Numbered from the stretch's first letter, positions 43,437 to 56,423 are shown. The stretch is DNA of 64,000 nt from Davidsoniella eucalypti (GCA_004009845.1 RMBW01000005.1:372001-436000); one strand, 5' to 3'. Notes: generated by a model not told the origin, from the sequence alone. Program-made: numbers and translations.

Positions 43437-44426
43437 ATTAAAGTGCTTATCCTGGTACTGATCATGATGTCGCCATAATGTGCGTATAATTGCACAGATG
43501 ATGTCATTTGCACGTTGTTCATTTGCTGATATGGTGGCCACTAGAGAATTTGTGGATAAAGCTTATATATAATACATACTAAAAAGTCATTGACTTCAGA
43601 TCATCTGCCGAAACCTATAGTGGAAAATGGGGGCCTATATCAGGTGACGGAGCCATTATTTCTCAACAAGTCAATTAACCCCCAACCAGCAGTTTGTTTT
43701 GCTATTGTGACCAAAAAAAGAAAAAAGAAGCACGTTCAAACCGCCCAGACTGCGGATTGGATTTTTGAGTTTATTTTTAATCTCGCCTTCATCTTCTCCA
43801 GATTTTTTGCCCTTGGAGCTGCAACTCCGTTGCAACTTGTTTGATTGACGCCCGTCTTTTTCGTTTGCGGCAAAGCAGCCTTAGCCTTAGCTAGCCTCTA
43901 GCCTTGTTCCTCAGTCGCTGACTAAGATCTAGGCTGGTTCAATTCAATTCAATCAATTGTCTTGGTTGTGTGGTTCTAATCGACGTATCGCAACTTCGCC
44001 TAAATAATCCAAGCCAAACAGCGCCAAGTTTCACCCTTCCTCGCTGGAATCCAAGCCTGCGCCCTGCATTCTGAATCTGCATCGCATACCATCGCAGGCT
44101 ACTTGTCACTTTCTCTTTCTCTTTGTTTTGCATTCTTTTGTTCGCCGTCCCTTACTTCGCTGTCCTATCATCCTATCACAGGCCCTCATTGTCCAATTGT
44201 CTGCATCGATTCATCGCACATATCCTGTTGCCACACCACCGCCGTTATTATTATCAGCTTTTACCCGGCCACAACAGCACTCTGCGTTACTCTTCTACAG
44301 CTTCTTCCGTCATTATAGCCCATCTACATACATATATAATCGATAATCACAGCTCGCACAACAGCTATCTGTCCTCGGTGTCTGCTCGACTCGACAACGT
44401 CGTGAACCACCGCCCTTGCAAATGCA
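43437..44426. other. Intergenic, promoter and leader of HAM1-like gene
   Basis: About 1 kb. From about 44100 to 44420 the plus strand is pyrimidine-rich leader. No gene that I can support. Confidence 0.5.
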
Positions 44427-47400
44427 ATGACGCGCTCCCTTAGGTCTTCAATATCCTCGTCTGAGAAGCACAAACACCGAGTCAGCGCCAGTCTCACCAC
44501 TTCTGCTGCGGGCGACCGCCATGCCAAACCAACACCAGCCGATGCCAGTCTTCGCAAGGACGCCGATGTTGCCCGAAAACTGCAGCTCTACGGCATCTCC
44601 AGTGCCTTCCATGCTGGCAAATGCCCCTCTGTACGTCGTGAATCGTCAATCGTCTTCCCTCGTGCTGTTCAGCCCAGCTGCCGATTGCCTTCCCGTCCCT
44701 GACCTCCCTATTCATTTAATCCCTGTCTGTCCCTCCATTATGCTAGGAATATAGCATAACATCACTCTATGCATACATAGTTGCACACACATTCAATACT
44801 TTATGCTGATGCCGCATGCTAATGCACCTCCCTATGCTATTTTAGAACGACCAAATCGACGTTGCCATCAACAGTTTATTAGCGCAGCGATGCATCCGTA
44901 AACCGCCAGCTTCTGTGTCGCGTGACGGCCGGACACTGATTAAAGATCTCAGTGTGCTCATCAAGGCAGCCCAGAGTCTACTACTCTCCAAAAACGATGG
45001 AAATCTGCTCCAAGATGCATGCTGGAATCTGCAAGGCGTCGATCGCCATGACTTGCGTATGCCTGAACGCCCGTGTTCGCGATCAGCAAACAAGTCAGAC
45101 GCCTGGAAGGCCCTTCGTAACCTGCGTGTGCTCACCAACCTAATCGTCACAAACGGCCAGTTCCGCAAACTGAGTATGTCATGGCGCCCCTGGAACACTG
45201 TGTTCGCAAGTCAAGTAAACTGCAGTACATCGCAGTTTCCCTATTAGCTTTATCGAGTCACATACAAGTAGATCCGTCGCTAACCTAAGTAACCCCCGGT
45301 TCTCCAATCAATTTAGTCAAAGATGCAGGTGTTCTTTTCCGAGACATCGCTTCTGATGCCGCAACGACTGCCAGCAAAGCGTTGCGCCCAAAGGAGTCAG
45401 ATATCGCTCAGATCGACCTTCCTGCCGACGATTATGTATGGCATCCAAGGCTTGATTTTCCTGCTATGCGCTACCGTGCCAAGATGGTACTTGACCAAAG
45501 CCGCCTCGAGGCCCGTGATTTCGCAGTCAATAATGCTGAGAGGGCCTTTATTCCACTCATTGGCGGCATACAGCGGAAACCATCACGAAAGAGCACATCG
45601 AGGCGCACAATCAAACTCTCATCCTCGCGGAGAAGATCAACCGACGACGAGGGATTAGTCTTGCCAGGGCCAATCGAAAGACAGAAGATCAGAGACCGCC
45701 GCGAAAAGCTCCTGAAAGACGCAAAGGATTATCTTCAAAAGAAAGTCCCAAAGTCAAGGCAGGACAGCATCGTGTTTCGCCTCAAGAAGATGATCCAAGA
45801 ATGCCAGCACAACTCTAGCTATAGAATAGCCATGTCAGGCCTCTTAGATCTCCTGGAACGGTATCGACACTATGCTCTCGATCTAGCTGAAGATGGCCAA
45901 GACTCATTCCGCGAAACCCATGAAGCACAGTCATTCCTCAAGTCTGCTGAACGTGATTTCAAACTACTTGTCGAGCGCTTTGCTAACGGCACATCTCTTG
46001 ATGGCCTAATTGATGCTATCAAATCTATGTACTGGGCAGCACAACATGATGACGACTTGCTGTATTGGTTCGGCGAAATGAACCACTTTCTCAGAAGCTG
46101 CCTTCTTGATCCCGGCTATATACTCGAAGATGTATGTAGTGAGGACTGGCATGAGCTCTACAGTGTCGGCCATTCATTGTTACGCAAACGATACAAGTCC
46201 CAAACGGACCAAATTGCCGACGAGATTCGCTTTATTGCTCTACAATTCGACGAAGACCCGCATAATATTGCTTTTGCTGCCGCACTGAAGAAGGTTATCA
46301 AAGATCTCGGCGAGGGAGAAGATGGACATGTTCAATTCAAGCCTCACTTAATCAAGGACGTAGTCGATGTAATTCTTCCGTCTATTCTCGCCAAGATTGC
46401 CTACATCCCGCTTCCTAGGATAGAGTTTTCATCGGCAGATTATGACGTCATTGTCGAGAACCTTGTTCTAGAATCCGAAAACTTCATGCCCAATACCGCC
46501 GAATGGCACAGCGAAACAACGCTTAACTGGGGCCGCAAATCACTTGCCGAGCAGAACCAAAAGAACAACAAGCAAGTTCTCCAAACATGTGAAGTCTTTC
46601 TCTCTGGTATCCAGTTCGATCTGCGTAGTGTTGCATATCATGTGAACCGCAAAACTGGATTCCCAGCGCTAAGTGACACAGGTCTTGCGGATATCCTTCT
46701 ACCGGGAGAAGGCTTGGCTTTCAACCTATCTTTATCAATGAGTTCCTTGACTTCAGATAAAGAGGAGGCAAAGTCCCCTAGCTCTATCGGTCCCGAGAAA
46801 ATCTTCAAACTCAATAGCGTCTCTGTTGATGTATCTCGTTTACAAGTCAAAATTCTGCAGTCTGAGCACAAAATCTTACACCACATATTCCGCCCTCTGG
46901 TAACTCGTGCGTTACGCGATGCGCTTAAAGAGACAGCCGAACGCTTCATCCACAAAAAGGCACTGGAACTCGACGCCGTTATGTGGAAGGTTCGCCAGGA
47001 AGCTGCTGCGCGTACACGCCGCCAAAAGGAGAGCAACGGCTCCAATAATACGCGCGGCAGCGGCGCCTCATGTAAGCCCGGATCGGGGAAGGTCGGTCGG
47101 TATGCCCACGCGATTCGCCGTGTCTGGCGCCAACATAGACAACAACGTCGCCGGGACAAACGTGATCAGGAACGAGAACGAGAACGGGAGCTTGAGCGCG
47201 AGCAAATAGCGGCCGAGACACCAGGCTTTACTCTACATACTGCAGCGTCCGCTGCGAAGCTACGGCAGCAACAAGCACAGACGCAGCAGCCCTGTGCCAA
47301 AACCTCGTGGGCTGCACAACGGAGCATGTTCCCTGGTGTGCGTCTACCAGATCCCGCCGGTACATCTGTGACGGCCAAAGCCGCAGAGTACAAGGTACTA

Positions 47401-47712
47401 GCCGAGAAGGGAGAGCGGTGGATGAGCCCAGTATTCGCCTTGGGATCAGCAGGACGAAGCACAGAAATGACACGGCCGCAACATGTCCTTCGTAAACCGC
47501 CAATATTCCCGTCGGAATCTACGCCGGCAGGCATCTCCAAACTAGCTACTGTTAGCGCTAGCGGTGGTAGTAGCCTCGGCCGTGCGAGCTTGACTTCTGT
47601 TTCGCCGACATCTCAAGAGACATCAACATCGTATGATCAGAGTAATGATGGAGACAGTAGTGACACTGACGCAGATGCATTTGTCGACTGTGAGTCTGAT
47701 TTGGATTTCTAA
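44427..47712 (+). CDS. HAM1-like (DUF5923) protein
   Basis: Large cytosolic protein of 975 aa, model join(44427..44630,44846..45173,45317..47712), with introns of 215 and 143 nt (GTACGT and GTATGT donors, TTTAG acceptors). The N-half is helical: NDQIDVAINSLLAQRCI, SRDGRTLIKDLSVLIKAAQSLL and WKALRNLRVLTNLIVTNGQFRKL, then a strongly basic linker (RRTIKLSSSRRRS). The central part (LLKDAKDYLQKKVPKSRQDSI, IKSMYWAAQHDDDLLYWF) and the C-part (ILAKIAYIPLPRIEFSSADYDVIVENLVLES, FLSGIQFDLRSVAYHVNRKTGF) resemble the HAM1 family, whose C-terminal region has a lipid-binding BPI-like look. The tail is Arg/Glu-rich, then Ser-rich and acidic. The family name is from memory; the role (hyphal fusion, lipid binding) is not shown here. 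Convergent with LIG4. Confidence 0.82.
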
Positions 47713-48497
47713 AGAGTGAGAAGAGACACAAATCTCTTTCTGTTTTTTTTTATTTTGCTTTTCTTATTTTTGGGGAATGAAGCAATAATGACATGATTAT
47801 GAACAACATAGGCAACATATTTTTTTCGACTCTGGAATCATACTAGTAGAGTCCGAGTTGCAACGTAACGAACACCAACGGATTGTTTTGATATTTATTT
47901 TCTTTTTCACTTGTTTATACATAGCGGGTATCTTTTTGGGGCAGGGTGTTTTCAACTATCTACTTTTGTCAAAGGTTCGGTGTCTGATTTTTTAAGGGTC
48001 TTACTAATAATAATAGCCAGTCTTTTTAGATGCGATGTTTTTTTATATATTGAAATCTTGGGTTACTGTCATGAAGCTTTCCATAATCTAAATTCGATGA
48101 CTTTTTGGCGTTATTTTTCTTTTTTTCTTGGCGAGAATTTGTTAGTGAGCTTAATAAGCCGGTTTTTTTTCAATTCATGTCATGAGTTCTACATGTTACA
48201 CAAATATAACATTATATATGTAGTGATTGATGTTTGTTAAAACCTTTTCAATTTTAAAAAGATCTAAATCCGGTAAAAATCACTTACACGGCTCATTTTA
48301 GGTTAACTCGATCGAGGAAAAAGGAATTATTATGGAATTCCATTCATTATAAGCCACCTTAATTTCGCTTCCGACAAAAGTTCAGATGAACACTTAAGAA
48401 CGTTAAATAAACTGTGTAACATGTAATTTTCATTTGTGGTGTTATATGTTATAGTTATATATTAGTGGTTATAAATGATTTGCTTCATCTCTCTTTC
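47713..48497. other. Convergent 3' flank between HAM1-like gene and LIG4
   Basis: 785 bases, strongly AT-rich with T runs at 47740 and 48160, serving as the two 3' UTRs. No gene seen. Confidence 0.55.
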
Positions 48498-51400
48498 TCA
48501 AGTAACTGCATACATAGCGGCATCTAAGACTATACTCTTTCTCCAACACTCTTCAATCCATTCACTCCATATCACCGCAGGCATTACTTCTTCTTTTGCT
48601 TTTTCTTCTTCTTCTCGTACTTCGTTTCGTCTTCTCGCAACTTCTGTCTGTATCAATGCATGCTCTGCTTTAGCCCCATCTGGATCGTCACCAATGATGA
48701 TCACGTGCGTGACATCACTCGTCAGATTCTCAGCAACAATGCCGCTACCAAACCGTACATAGCCCACCAATCTATCTTCTTCTCGTTTTAGAACGCCTGC
48801 TAACTCAATGGCGAGTTTTCCATTACTGCTTTCCGCCGGTAAAGAGGTATTACCACTAGTAGTAGTGGTATCAGTAGAACTAGAAGTAGCAGCTAGTCGA
48901 CGGAACAGCACGGTGATGCCCTGAAAGAGATGGCCCTTGAGGCCTGCCTTAAGGCCGTGGCCACGGGTTTCGAGCTCCTTGGCAAACTCCATCCGGTCAA
49001 AGGCTACATTATCTTCGATCTTAGGCATCGTCTTGAACAAGACGCGCAACTCGTCAACGCTAATATCACGCGCATAGCTATCGCCAAACATGTCCTCAGT
49101 CTCGGAGACTCGCGAGGCCGTCTCGGGCGTGGCGTGAAAGATATGCGCAGTTTCGTAAGGCAACACAAAGCCGCCATTGGCTTGTGCAATGCAGTCGAGA
49201 ATCCAACGTGGACGGATGATATCAAGACCGCCTCTTTTTATAGCGCTAGCTACAGGAATTAGTTTCTTGTCTGCAACTAAGACCATGGCCTGGTTGTCTA
49301 TGACACGCTGCTTGACTGTTCCGCCGTGGGCTTTAACTAGATTCTCAAGCTCAGCTTTGGATTTCTGTACTGGCTGAGTCGCATCGGACATGATGCAAAA
49401 CACGAGGCCCTTGAACAGTTCGGGGTTTACGATATCGCTAGCCATAGGCTCCTCCACACGGACGTCGTCTTCGGCGCCAGCAACAACAAGGGCTCGCCGC
49501 GCTCGCTTTACCGAGGGTCCAGCTCGCCTACGTTTCTCTGCCGTCATTTCTTTGTTGCGCTTGATTTCTTCGTCAACTCGGGCGTTGAGTTCGTCGAACT
49601 CGTCCATGCTGAGCGCCTGATCCCAGGCCTTGTCAAGGCGGATGCGACGTAGACGCGGAAAACGTAGCGTCTTGCCCTTGGCAAAGGAATCTGACGGGGC
49701 AACGCTGGCGGCTTTGACTTCCAAGACGATGGAGTCGCTAGCCCGGATCCACATGTCTGGACGCTCGATCTGGCGTGGACCTCCTGCCAGCTCGATGAAC
49801 TCAGTTGGTGGGTTCTTGGAATCCCACGCCTTCCATTTGCCTTCAGTGTGATGCATTACTGTCTGGTAGTCGCTGGCATTGAATCCACCGCCGACTTTGA
49901 TAAAGCTCCAGCACTTTTCGGGGCTTGCACCAGCCTTGATGTGATTCTCGCTGGCCCGAAGACCACATAGAAAACTAGACAAGATATTGCCACGCCGGCC
50001 GGATCCGTAGTAGCCACCGATAATGACACAGTCCAGGGCCTCTCCAAACTCACTCATGTATTCAGGCTTGACCTTGATCCAATCATCGTTGCGACTGTTG
50101 AGCCGGTACATAGACCGCGGATTCTTCAACACAAGGCCCTCGGAGGATCGATTGATGACGTCTCGCAGAGCATGTTCTATGGCCTCAGCCGAGGTAGCCT
50201 TGATATGATCGTGGATCTCGAGTCGGCGGAAAACGCCTTTGACAGTCTCGATCTCGTTCGTCTTTTCGTTCTGGTGTTGATGGGAATTGATGATTCGTTC
50301 AAGAGCTGCCCGACGGTCTCGCAATGTGTATTTTGTTAGGTCGTGGCCGTTCATATAAAGTATATCAAACACTCGAAAATATGGTTGGTTGCCTGATTCG
50401 CCATCTACACGGCGCATCTCATTGAGCGCTGCAGTCTTGAGGGTTCCAAACGGCATGATCATATCATTCTCGGGATCCCAGGTGATCATCTCTCCATCTA
50501 GAATAATACTGTCGACATTCTCGTCAAAGCAATCTCGCAGATGCTTCGTTATAGCTGAGTCGTGGTCGCCGAAGTTACTGCCGTACAAATAAGTGTAGTC
50601 CTTGAATTTTCGAGAAAACCAGCAAAACCTCATGCCGCCGGGAACTTTGTGATCTGACATCATATGCATCTGTATACGTTCTCCGTCGAGCTTTTCTTCA
50701 ATCCAGAACTCAGCGTCATTCTCCTGGGGTCGCAGATACTTGAGCAATCGCTCGAACGATGCTGGTATCTGAAACTGTGCCAGCTGAGGCTGAAAACACT
50801 GGCCAAGTGCGATGCTAGCTGCATCTTGGTTCAGCGAGACCTTGGGATCCCATAGCTCCCAACAGACACGCCGCAAGCTGGATGAGACGTTAAAAAGCGC
50901 CTCGGCATCACGGTGCCATAGGTTCAGCAGTGTCCTCTCTGTGGCGCCAATGCGCATCTGCTTCAAGATTATGCGGATGATCCAGAGCAACTCCTGCGGA
51001 CACATTAGCGCATAGAATACCTGGAATATCTCAAGATTTTCGGCTTCCCCTGAGGCAGCTGCGAGCTTATCAAGCTGTTCATTGACGTCGGCAATGGTCA
51101 TGTTGCCCGGGTTTGTGCGGATAGGGCGCTTAGAGATGACTTCAAAACAGCGGCCCGGGAAGTCCCCGGCCATACGCGCTGCAAAAGTATTGCCGGGTAT
51201 TCTCCAGTGGAGTAGATTGTACCCGTCTTCGGAGTTCTTGTCGATCTTCATGAGCTTAACGAGGATCTTGCCAAGGGCGTTTTCTTTGAGGCCGTAGACC
51301 CCACGGTCACTGTCCTTGTCGGGTATTATTAGACGCAGGGCGGGGTAGAAATCATTGCCGACCTCACCGCGCCAGCGACAGATGAATCTATCGATGACAT

Positions 51401-51732
51401 GTCGTTTCTGTTCATGCGGCGATAGTTTGCTATTAAGTACTCCGGGCCTAGCACGCACTGCTGATCCGGCTGGCTTCTTTTTGATCTGGAAAAGAGGATC
51501 AAACAAGTCTGTATATAGCTCGGAAAACTTCAGAGTTTTATGTATGTTGCGCGGGCGGTTTGGAAATCTACAAAGGCAAGTCAGTATAGGTACTCACTCA
51601 TACATGCAAATAGTGTGTAAGTCAAGCGTACTTGGCCTGGAATTCTTCATCATTCTGGAGCGCTGAATACTGGCGAGCATCTTCATCGATTGCTGCTGGA
51701 TCTGGCAAAGGGCTTTGGTCTCGGTCAGCCAT
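48498..51732 (-). CDS. LIG4: DNA ligase IV
   Basis: ATP-dependent ligase that seals double-strand breaks in non-homologous end joining, with Xrcc4/Lif1. The model is complement(join(48498..51567,51632..51732)), 1056 aa. A 64-nt intron joins MADRDQSPLPDP...EEFQA to KFPNRPRNIHKTLKFSELYTD. Domains: N-terminal DNA-binding domain (to about 290), the adenylation domain with the nucleotidyl lysine in EEKLDGERIQ (K326), LDGEMITWDPE, RSSEGLVLKN and DDWIKVKPEY, the OB domain, then two BRCT repeats (about 690-790 with FKGLVFCIMS, and about 910-1055) separated by the Xrcc4-binding linker. The second BRCT carries a low-complexity Ser/Thr insert. All catalytic motifs look intact. The promoter faces the LigB-type gene. 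Confidence 0.96.
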
Positions 51733-52708
51733 TTCTTCTCTTGTTGATAACTATCCGTTTTGGTATTTTTCTATAAGGTTTTGATTGTACGTCTACAACT
51801 GTAGATAGTTTTGAGCCTAGCTATAGGCAGTACACCTATCATGTGACTAGCACGTCTAGGGTTATAGGCAGAATGTGGGTCCAGGGTCTTGGGTCTTAAC
51901 CAAAGACCCTAACATGAACGCTTAATTATACAAGTGACACTAGATTGACTTTTAGAATTTGCCATTGTTCAATCACTACAATTACTTTCTCCTCTAAGTG
52001 TGCGAATCTAGAAAGAGAGAAAAGTCTTGATTTAAGACTTATGACATCCTTACGTATTGACACCATTTTATCCACACAACCGAATCGTTGGATCTTGGTC
52101 TTTATCACTTCACGGATGTGTTTTCCCACATGACAGCCAAGGATCACTTATAAGACATATTTCAATTTTTTCGTTTCTCTATTTATATACGCAATGAAGC
52201 GAATTGAAACAAACCTAACAGGGGCAGTATCCTTGCATCAGAGGGAGAAAGCCGCGCGGGACAGTAAGGGTTGTCGATCTTGTATTAGGGTCAAGGGGCT
52301 CAACTCCTTTGAACTTGAATATGTGAGTTTCACTAATCCTCCCGCGCGGGATCAGTCGATCGAACAAACTAACTAGATTATCTGGTTTCAATCTTCAGTG
52401 TTGACCTCTTTAAATCATGAGCTTCTCATTGGTTACTAGCGAGATGACATGTAGACACAATCCAGCCCTGCCATACAAATAGACTGCCGTTACGTTCTGC
52501 TTGGTATCTTGCTTTATACAATTACTTAAGTATACAGACAATAGCTTGAATTGATTGTTCTGGGGGAGGCCTTTGAAGAAAACGCTCAAGTGTATAAAAG
52601 AGCTTGGCTCTATGTACATCCAGACTAGCTTCATTGCTCTATAAAAGCCAGTGCCGCGCCCACATCTTAAGCTGGCCTTGGCTTCTTTTTCTCCCTCTTC
52701 TTTTACTC
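51733..52708. promoter_or_regulatory. Divergent promoter between LIG4 and dioxygenase gene
   Basis: 976 bases. Two copies of CCGCGCGGGA occur, at about 52253-52262 and in the palindrome CCCGCGCGGG at 52341-52350. No coding frame that I trust. Confidence 0.4.
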
Positions 52709-53963
52709 ATGTCTACAGACTCTACTACCTCTTCTACGCCAACCGTTACTCGTTCCCCGTCTTTCGCCACAGCCTTCTTCAAGCGAGCTCTCCTTGGACT
52801 TCTTGTTGCCCAGAGCGCTCGTGTTGCCTACCAGCATTATCACACTACGCCAAGTTCCGCCTCGATTGCGTCATTGCCTGCGGCCCTCGGCCAAACCACA
52901 GTCAAAATGGTTAGAGCTCCTGTCATCTGCCTGTCTCACGGCGGCGGTACGTAGTTTCATTCTCCCTTGTTCTCCCTCTTACCTCGGGCCCCAGCTTTTC
53001 GACAGCCGTTTCATTTTGCTGTCATCGATAGCATGACTAATCAATATCTTTCCGGCCCCGATTAGGCCCTATGCCTCTGCTCAATGAGCCCGGCCACAAG
53101 GACATCATCTCGTCTCTTAAGAACAGAGTTCCGAAGATCCTGGGCCTTGGGACTGCCAACCAGCCCCGTGCTATCGTCGTAGTCACAGCCCATTGGCAGG
53201 CTAATACGCCGTCTATATCATCTGGCCAGCATCACGACTTACTGTACGACTACTATGGATTCCCCAAGGAAACATATCATCTCAAATACGATGCGCCCGG
53301 TTCGCCTGAGATTGCGAGCCAAATTGCCCAGGCCATTGAAGGCGAAGGCCTGATTCCGGTTCTGGATGCTAAGAGAGGTATGTCTAGCAACGACTAAACC
53401 TGGCTCTGCCCTTCACCTACTCCCCATTTTATTGACTCCTCAAGTACTGACTCTCTCCCACAGGCTGGGACCACGGCGTCTTTGTGCCGTTCCTCTTGAT
53501 CAACCCCGAGGCCAACATCCCCATTGTCCAAGTTTCTATCCTAGCAAGCGAAGATCCCACCTCGCACTTCCGCATCGGCGCCGCTCTCGGCAAGCTTCGC
53601 GACCAGAACATCGCCATTCTCGGCTCCGGCTTTGCTAGCTTCCACAACCTACCCGCCATGTTCAGCATGGGGCAGGAAACAGACGCCAAGTCCAGAGCCA
53701 TCAGGCTACGTAACCAGGCGTGGAACAAAGCTGTTGAAGACATCGTCGTCCTCGAGGACCGTGGTGAGAGATTGACGAGACTAGAGAAGTGGCGCCAGCT
53801 GCCAAATGCTGATGAAATGCACCCGCCACGCGGTGGTGATCACTTCATGCCGTTGTTGGTAATGGCAGCAGCAGCGGATAATGAGAAGGCGAATTTCTAC
53901 ACAGACGGCTTCTTGGGCATGGAAATGTACACATTCTACTGGGGAGCTGAACCCGTCGAATAG
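52709..53963 (+). CDS. LigB-family extradiol dioxygenase (DOPA 4,5-dioxygenase-like)
   Basis: Non-haem metal dioxygenase that cleaves catechol-type rings; DODA-like. The model is join(52709..52946,53066..53377,53464..53963), 349 aa; introns of 119 and 86 nt. Domain marks: PVICLSHGGGPMPLLNE (first metal His), VVVTAHWQA, YDYYGFPKETYHLKY, GWDHGVFVPFLLINP (second His) and HPPRGGDHFMPLLVMAAAA. The first 67 residues include a hydrophobic stretch (FFKRALLGLLVAQSARVAY), perhaps a membrane anchor or mitochondrial signal. The ATG at 52908 (caaaATGGTT), just before the domain, is an equally good start and would give a 283-aa soluble enzyme like bacterial DODA. The actual substrate is unknown. Confidence 0.88.
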
Positions 53964-54842
53964 AGCGTGTTAGAGAGCTATTAGTCGTATATAACTACAG
54001 AGCTTTCTTTTTCTGTGCATTATAAAGTCTCTCATATTGTGACTATGTTTTGTCTCTATTATAGCCATTTTCATGCCACATATACATATAAATCCACGAA
54101 TATCTTCTAACCGCTCACTTACAAACAGCCCTGTCGTTTTCCGTTGCTCGGCTACTTGCGGGTCCACTGCAAGGGTCACTATTCATAAACGACACAATAG
54201 ACTAGATGTATACGAACTTCAACCAAGTAGCTTGCTTAGTCCTTATATATTTATATATAATCTCTCATATGTGTAGCACTAACATGGATTTGTCAGTCCC
54301 GAGTCCCGCTCATCTCAGTTCTCCCGTTAGTTTTCTCGGAATTCCTGCAGGGCCTAGCGGCCAGTCGTTTATCAGCTACGGATTCTATAGCATCTTTTTC
54401 AGCGCTTAGTATCTAGTTAGGCCAGGATAGGATACACTAGAAACTACTTGTGCAGACTATGTTAAGTGACACAAGGCAATCCGTGAAACTGTATCCATCC
54501 TCTTGCAACTTGGTTTTTGAGCTGATGATTCTGAATGGCTACATATAGAGTAGATATATGGCGGTTATCAGTTCTCCCGCAGCCTGTATATGATATAACC
54601 TTAAGCCAACCACATCTTGTCGATCTACTCCTCTTCCGTTTTATATTGCATATAACTCAATTTATTCCTTCCTCTTCTTTCTCTCCTTAAGATCTTTCAG
54701 GCATATCGTTTGCCTGGTGTGATTCTGTTGACCAGGATCTTCTTTCCTTTCTTGTCTATACACTTGTTCATTATACCGACAGGTTTCGGACATTCTTTTT
54801 GCTTCTTATTCTACTTCCCAATCTTTACCTATTTTTTTCAGC
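53964..54842. other. Intergenic
   Basis: About 880 bases with no supported gene. The last 250 bases are pyrimidine-rich promoter and leader for the secreted ricin-fold protein. A short TA-rich patch lies at 54240-54260. Confidence 0.5.
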
Positions 54843-55661
54843 ATGCATTCGTCACTTGTGCTTGCTGCTTTCTGCTATCTTGCTGCTGCAAGTCCAGTCT
54901 TGTATGGCAGGGATACATATTGCTTTCCAGCGAGCATTGTGACAGCCACAGTCACTATCACAGCGACTATCACGGAATTCGATAGTAGCAACGAAGCCTC
55001 GGCTTCTATACCTACCACCTTTGCGGACGTCACGGCCACCTCTATTGACTCTTCCGGTGGTTCAGTAACTGCTACAGTATCTGGAACACTGGATACCAGT
55101 AACATCCCAACCGTCAATCCAACATCAGCCGTGGCTGTGTCCCGTGCCGGTGGCACTCTAGTGCCGACAGCGGTTGCCGAGTCCCACGAGTTCGATAGCA
55201 GCGCCACACGTGCCTTCACGGGCGTTTCCGTCAAAGCTGCCAACGGCCAATGTCTCTTCGTCGATCCGCTTGCCGGTGACTTTCGCGAGAATCTGATTCC
55301 CGTACAATTTACCACGTGCTCGGGCAGTCCAAACGAAAAGTTCGACTTCATAACTGCCGGCAAACATAACGATCAGCCGGGAAACACCCTGGTGGTTAGT
55401 AGTCTAACCAACGGCTGTATTGGCTTCGATGGACGCCGCGCCGTCGATGATCAGGTCATAATCTTCTCGTGTGGTGGTCGTGCGGACGGTGGCGGATTGT
55501 CAGATACGGCACAGTTAGTTCCGTTCGATGGCGCCACGACTTTTGTATGGGCGCCCATAGGTGCTAAGAACGAAACTTGCTTAGTTCCGGGCACGGCAGG
55601 TAGACTTGTCGGGGCCGCGTGTGACAATAGCGCAGATCAGGTCTTCACTATCGACCAGTAA
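54843..55661 (+). CDS. Secreted protein with C-terminal ricin-B-like (beta-trefoil) domain
   Basis: 272 aa, single exon. A clear signal peptide (MHSSLVLAAFCYLAAAS, cut near 17) is followed by a Thr/Ser/Val-rich, likely O-glycosylated region (about 35-120). The C-terminal half has VKAANGQCLFVDPLAGDF, ENLIPVQFTTCSGSPNEKFDF, TLVVSSLTNGCIGFDGRR, VIIFSCGGRADGGG and ETCLVPG, the pattern of a ricin-type carbohydrate-binding domain that I recall at the ends of many fungal secreted and cell-wall proteins. No catalytic domain is attached. It probably binds cell-wall glycans; it is not a ribosome-inactivating toxin, as no such enzyme domain is present. Confidence 0.8.
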   Translation: MHSSLVLAAFCYLAAASPVLYGRDTYCFPASIVTATVTITATITEFDSSNEASASIPTTFADVTATSIDSSGGSVTATVSGTLDTSNIPTVNPTSAVAVSRAGGTLVPTAVAESHEFDSSATRAFTGVSVKAANGQCLFVDPLAGDFRENLIPVQFTTCSGSPNEKFDFITAGKHNDQPGNTLVVSSLTNGCIGFDGRRAVDDQVIIFSCGGRADGGGLSDTAQLVPFDGATTFVWAPIGAKNETCLVPGTAGRLVGAACDNSADQVFTIDQ

Positions 55662-55909
55662 GAGCTTTTGTTATCATCCCCATCTTCTATAGAAGACAAG
55701 CCGCAGCAGAACAACAGCCGAACCGCCTTTTACATCGTTACCTATCAACATCATTATCACCAACTTTACCAAGCATCATCAGGTCTCAACCTTCCCTCCT
55801 ACAACCCTCTAGGGGGTACCTTTGAGTTCAAGTGACCTCCCCCTTTGTCCAAAGACGACTTTGCCAGGAGGATAAATAGAGCAACAACAACACAACAACA
55901 ACGTCATCA

Positions 55910-56000
55910 GGTCTTGTGGTCTAGTGGTATGATTCTCGCTTAGGGTTCACCCTAAAGCAAAGCTTGCGAGAGGTCCCGTGTTCGATCCACGGCAAGACCC
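55910..56000 (+). tRNA. tRNA-Pro (AGG), with 19-nt intron
   Basis: Acceptor stem GGTCTTG/CAAGACC pairs fully. The D-arm has TAGTGGTA, the anticodon stem is CTCGC/GCGAG with loop TTAGGGT (anticodon AGG at 55942-55944), and the T-arm is CCGTG TTCGATC CACGG. An intron of 19 nt (55946-55964) sits at the canonical position one base 3' of the anticodon. A TTTTT terminator lies at 56015-56019. Confidence 0.93.
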
Positions 56001-56014
56001 CAATGAACGTCCTC

Positions 56015-56019
56015 TTTTT
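56015..56019 (+). terminator. Pol III terminator of tRNA-Pro
   Basis: Five T residues, 14 bases after the mature 3' end. Confidence 0.7.
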
Positions 56020-56423
56020 GATTGAGAGTCGAAAGGAGGGTGGTTGATTCATATAATGGATAGAAAGTCTTCTTTTTGATACGATATACAAATGAATAGC
56101 TTACAAGTGCACTGATATCTTAATCCTTGCCCTACTTCGCAAGGACCCAAATTACAAATATGCTATGTAAATCTACTTCATACCAGTCAACATCAAGTCC
56201 TTTGATGAATACAGTAGCTCAAAGGCCAGACATAGAATGGGACCGGAGAGTCTACATACATGTGTATTGTCAAAGTCTAACACTCGATCTGACAAGAAGG
56301 CAGACACGGGTACCATATCTACCTAGGCCGGTATCATAAAATACACCGACCTAATGTGTAGCCTGACGCTCTCAACACCGCACAATATGTAAAAAGGAAG
56401 CTGAAAACAACGATTCGATATCC

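Noticed and set aside
42978..43541. 187-codon frame opposite the fluoride exporter
   Set aside because: Antisense to a clearly conserved membrane-protein exon; no motif.
54843..55661. Ricin-type toxin
   Set aside because: Only a beta-trefoil carbohydrate-binding pattern is present; there is no ribosome-inactivating enzyme domain.
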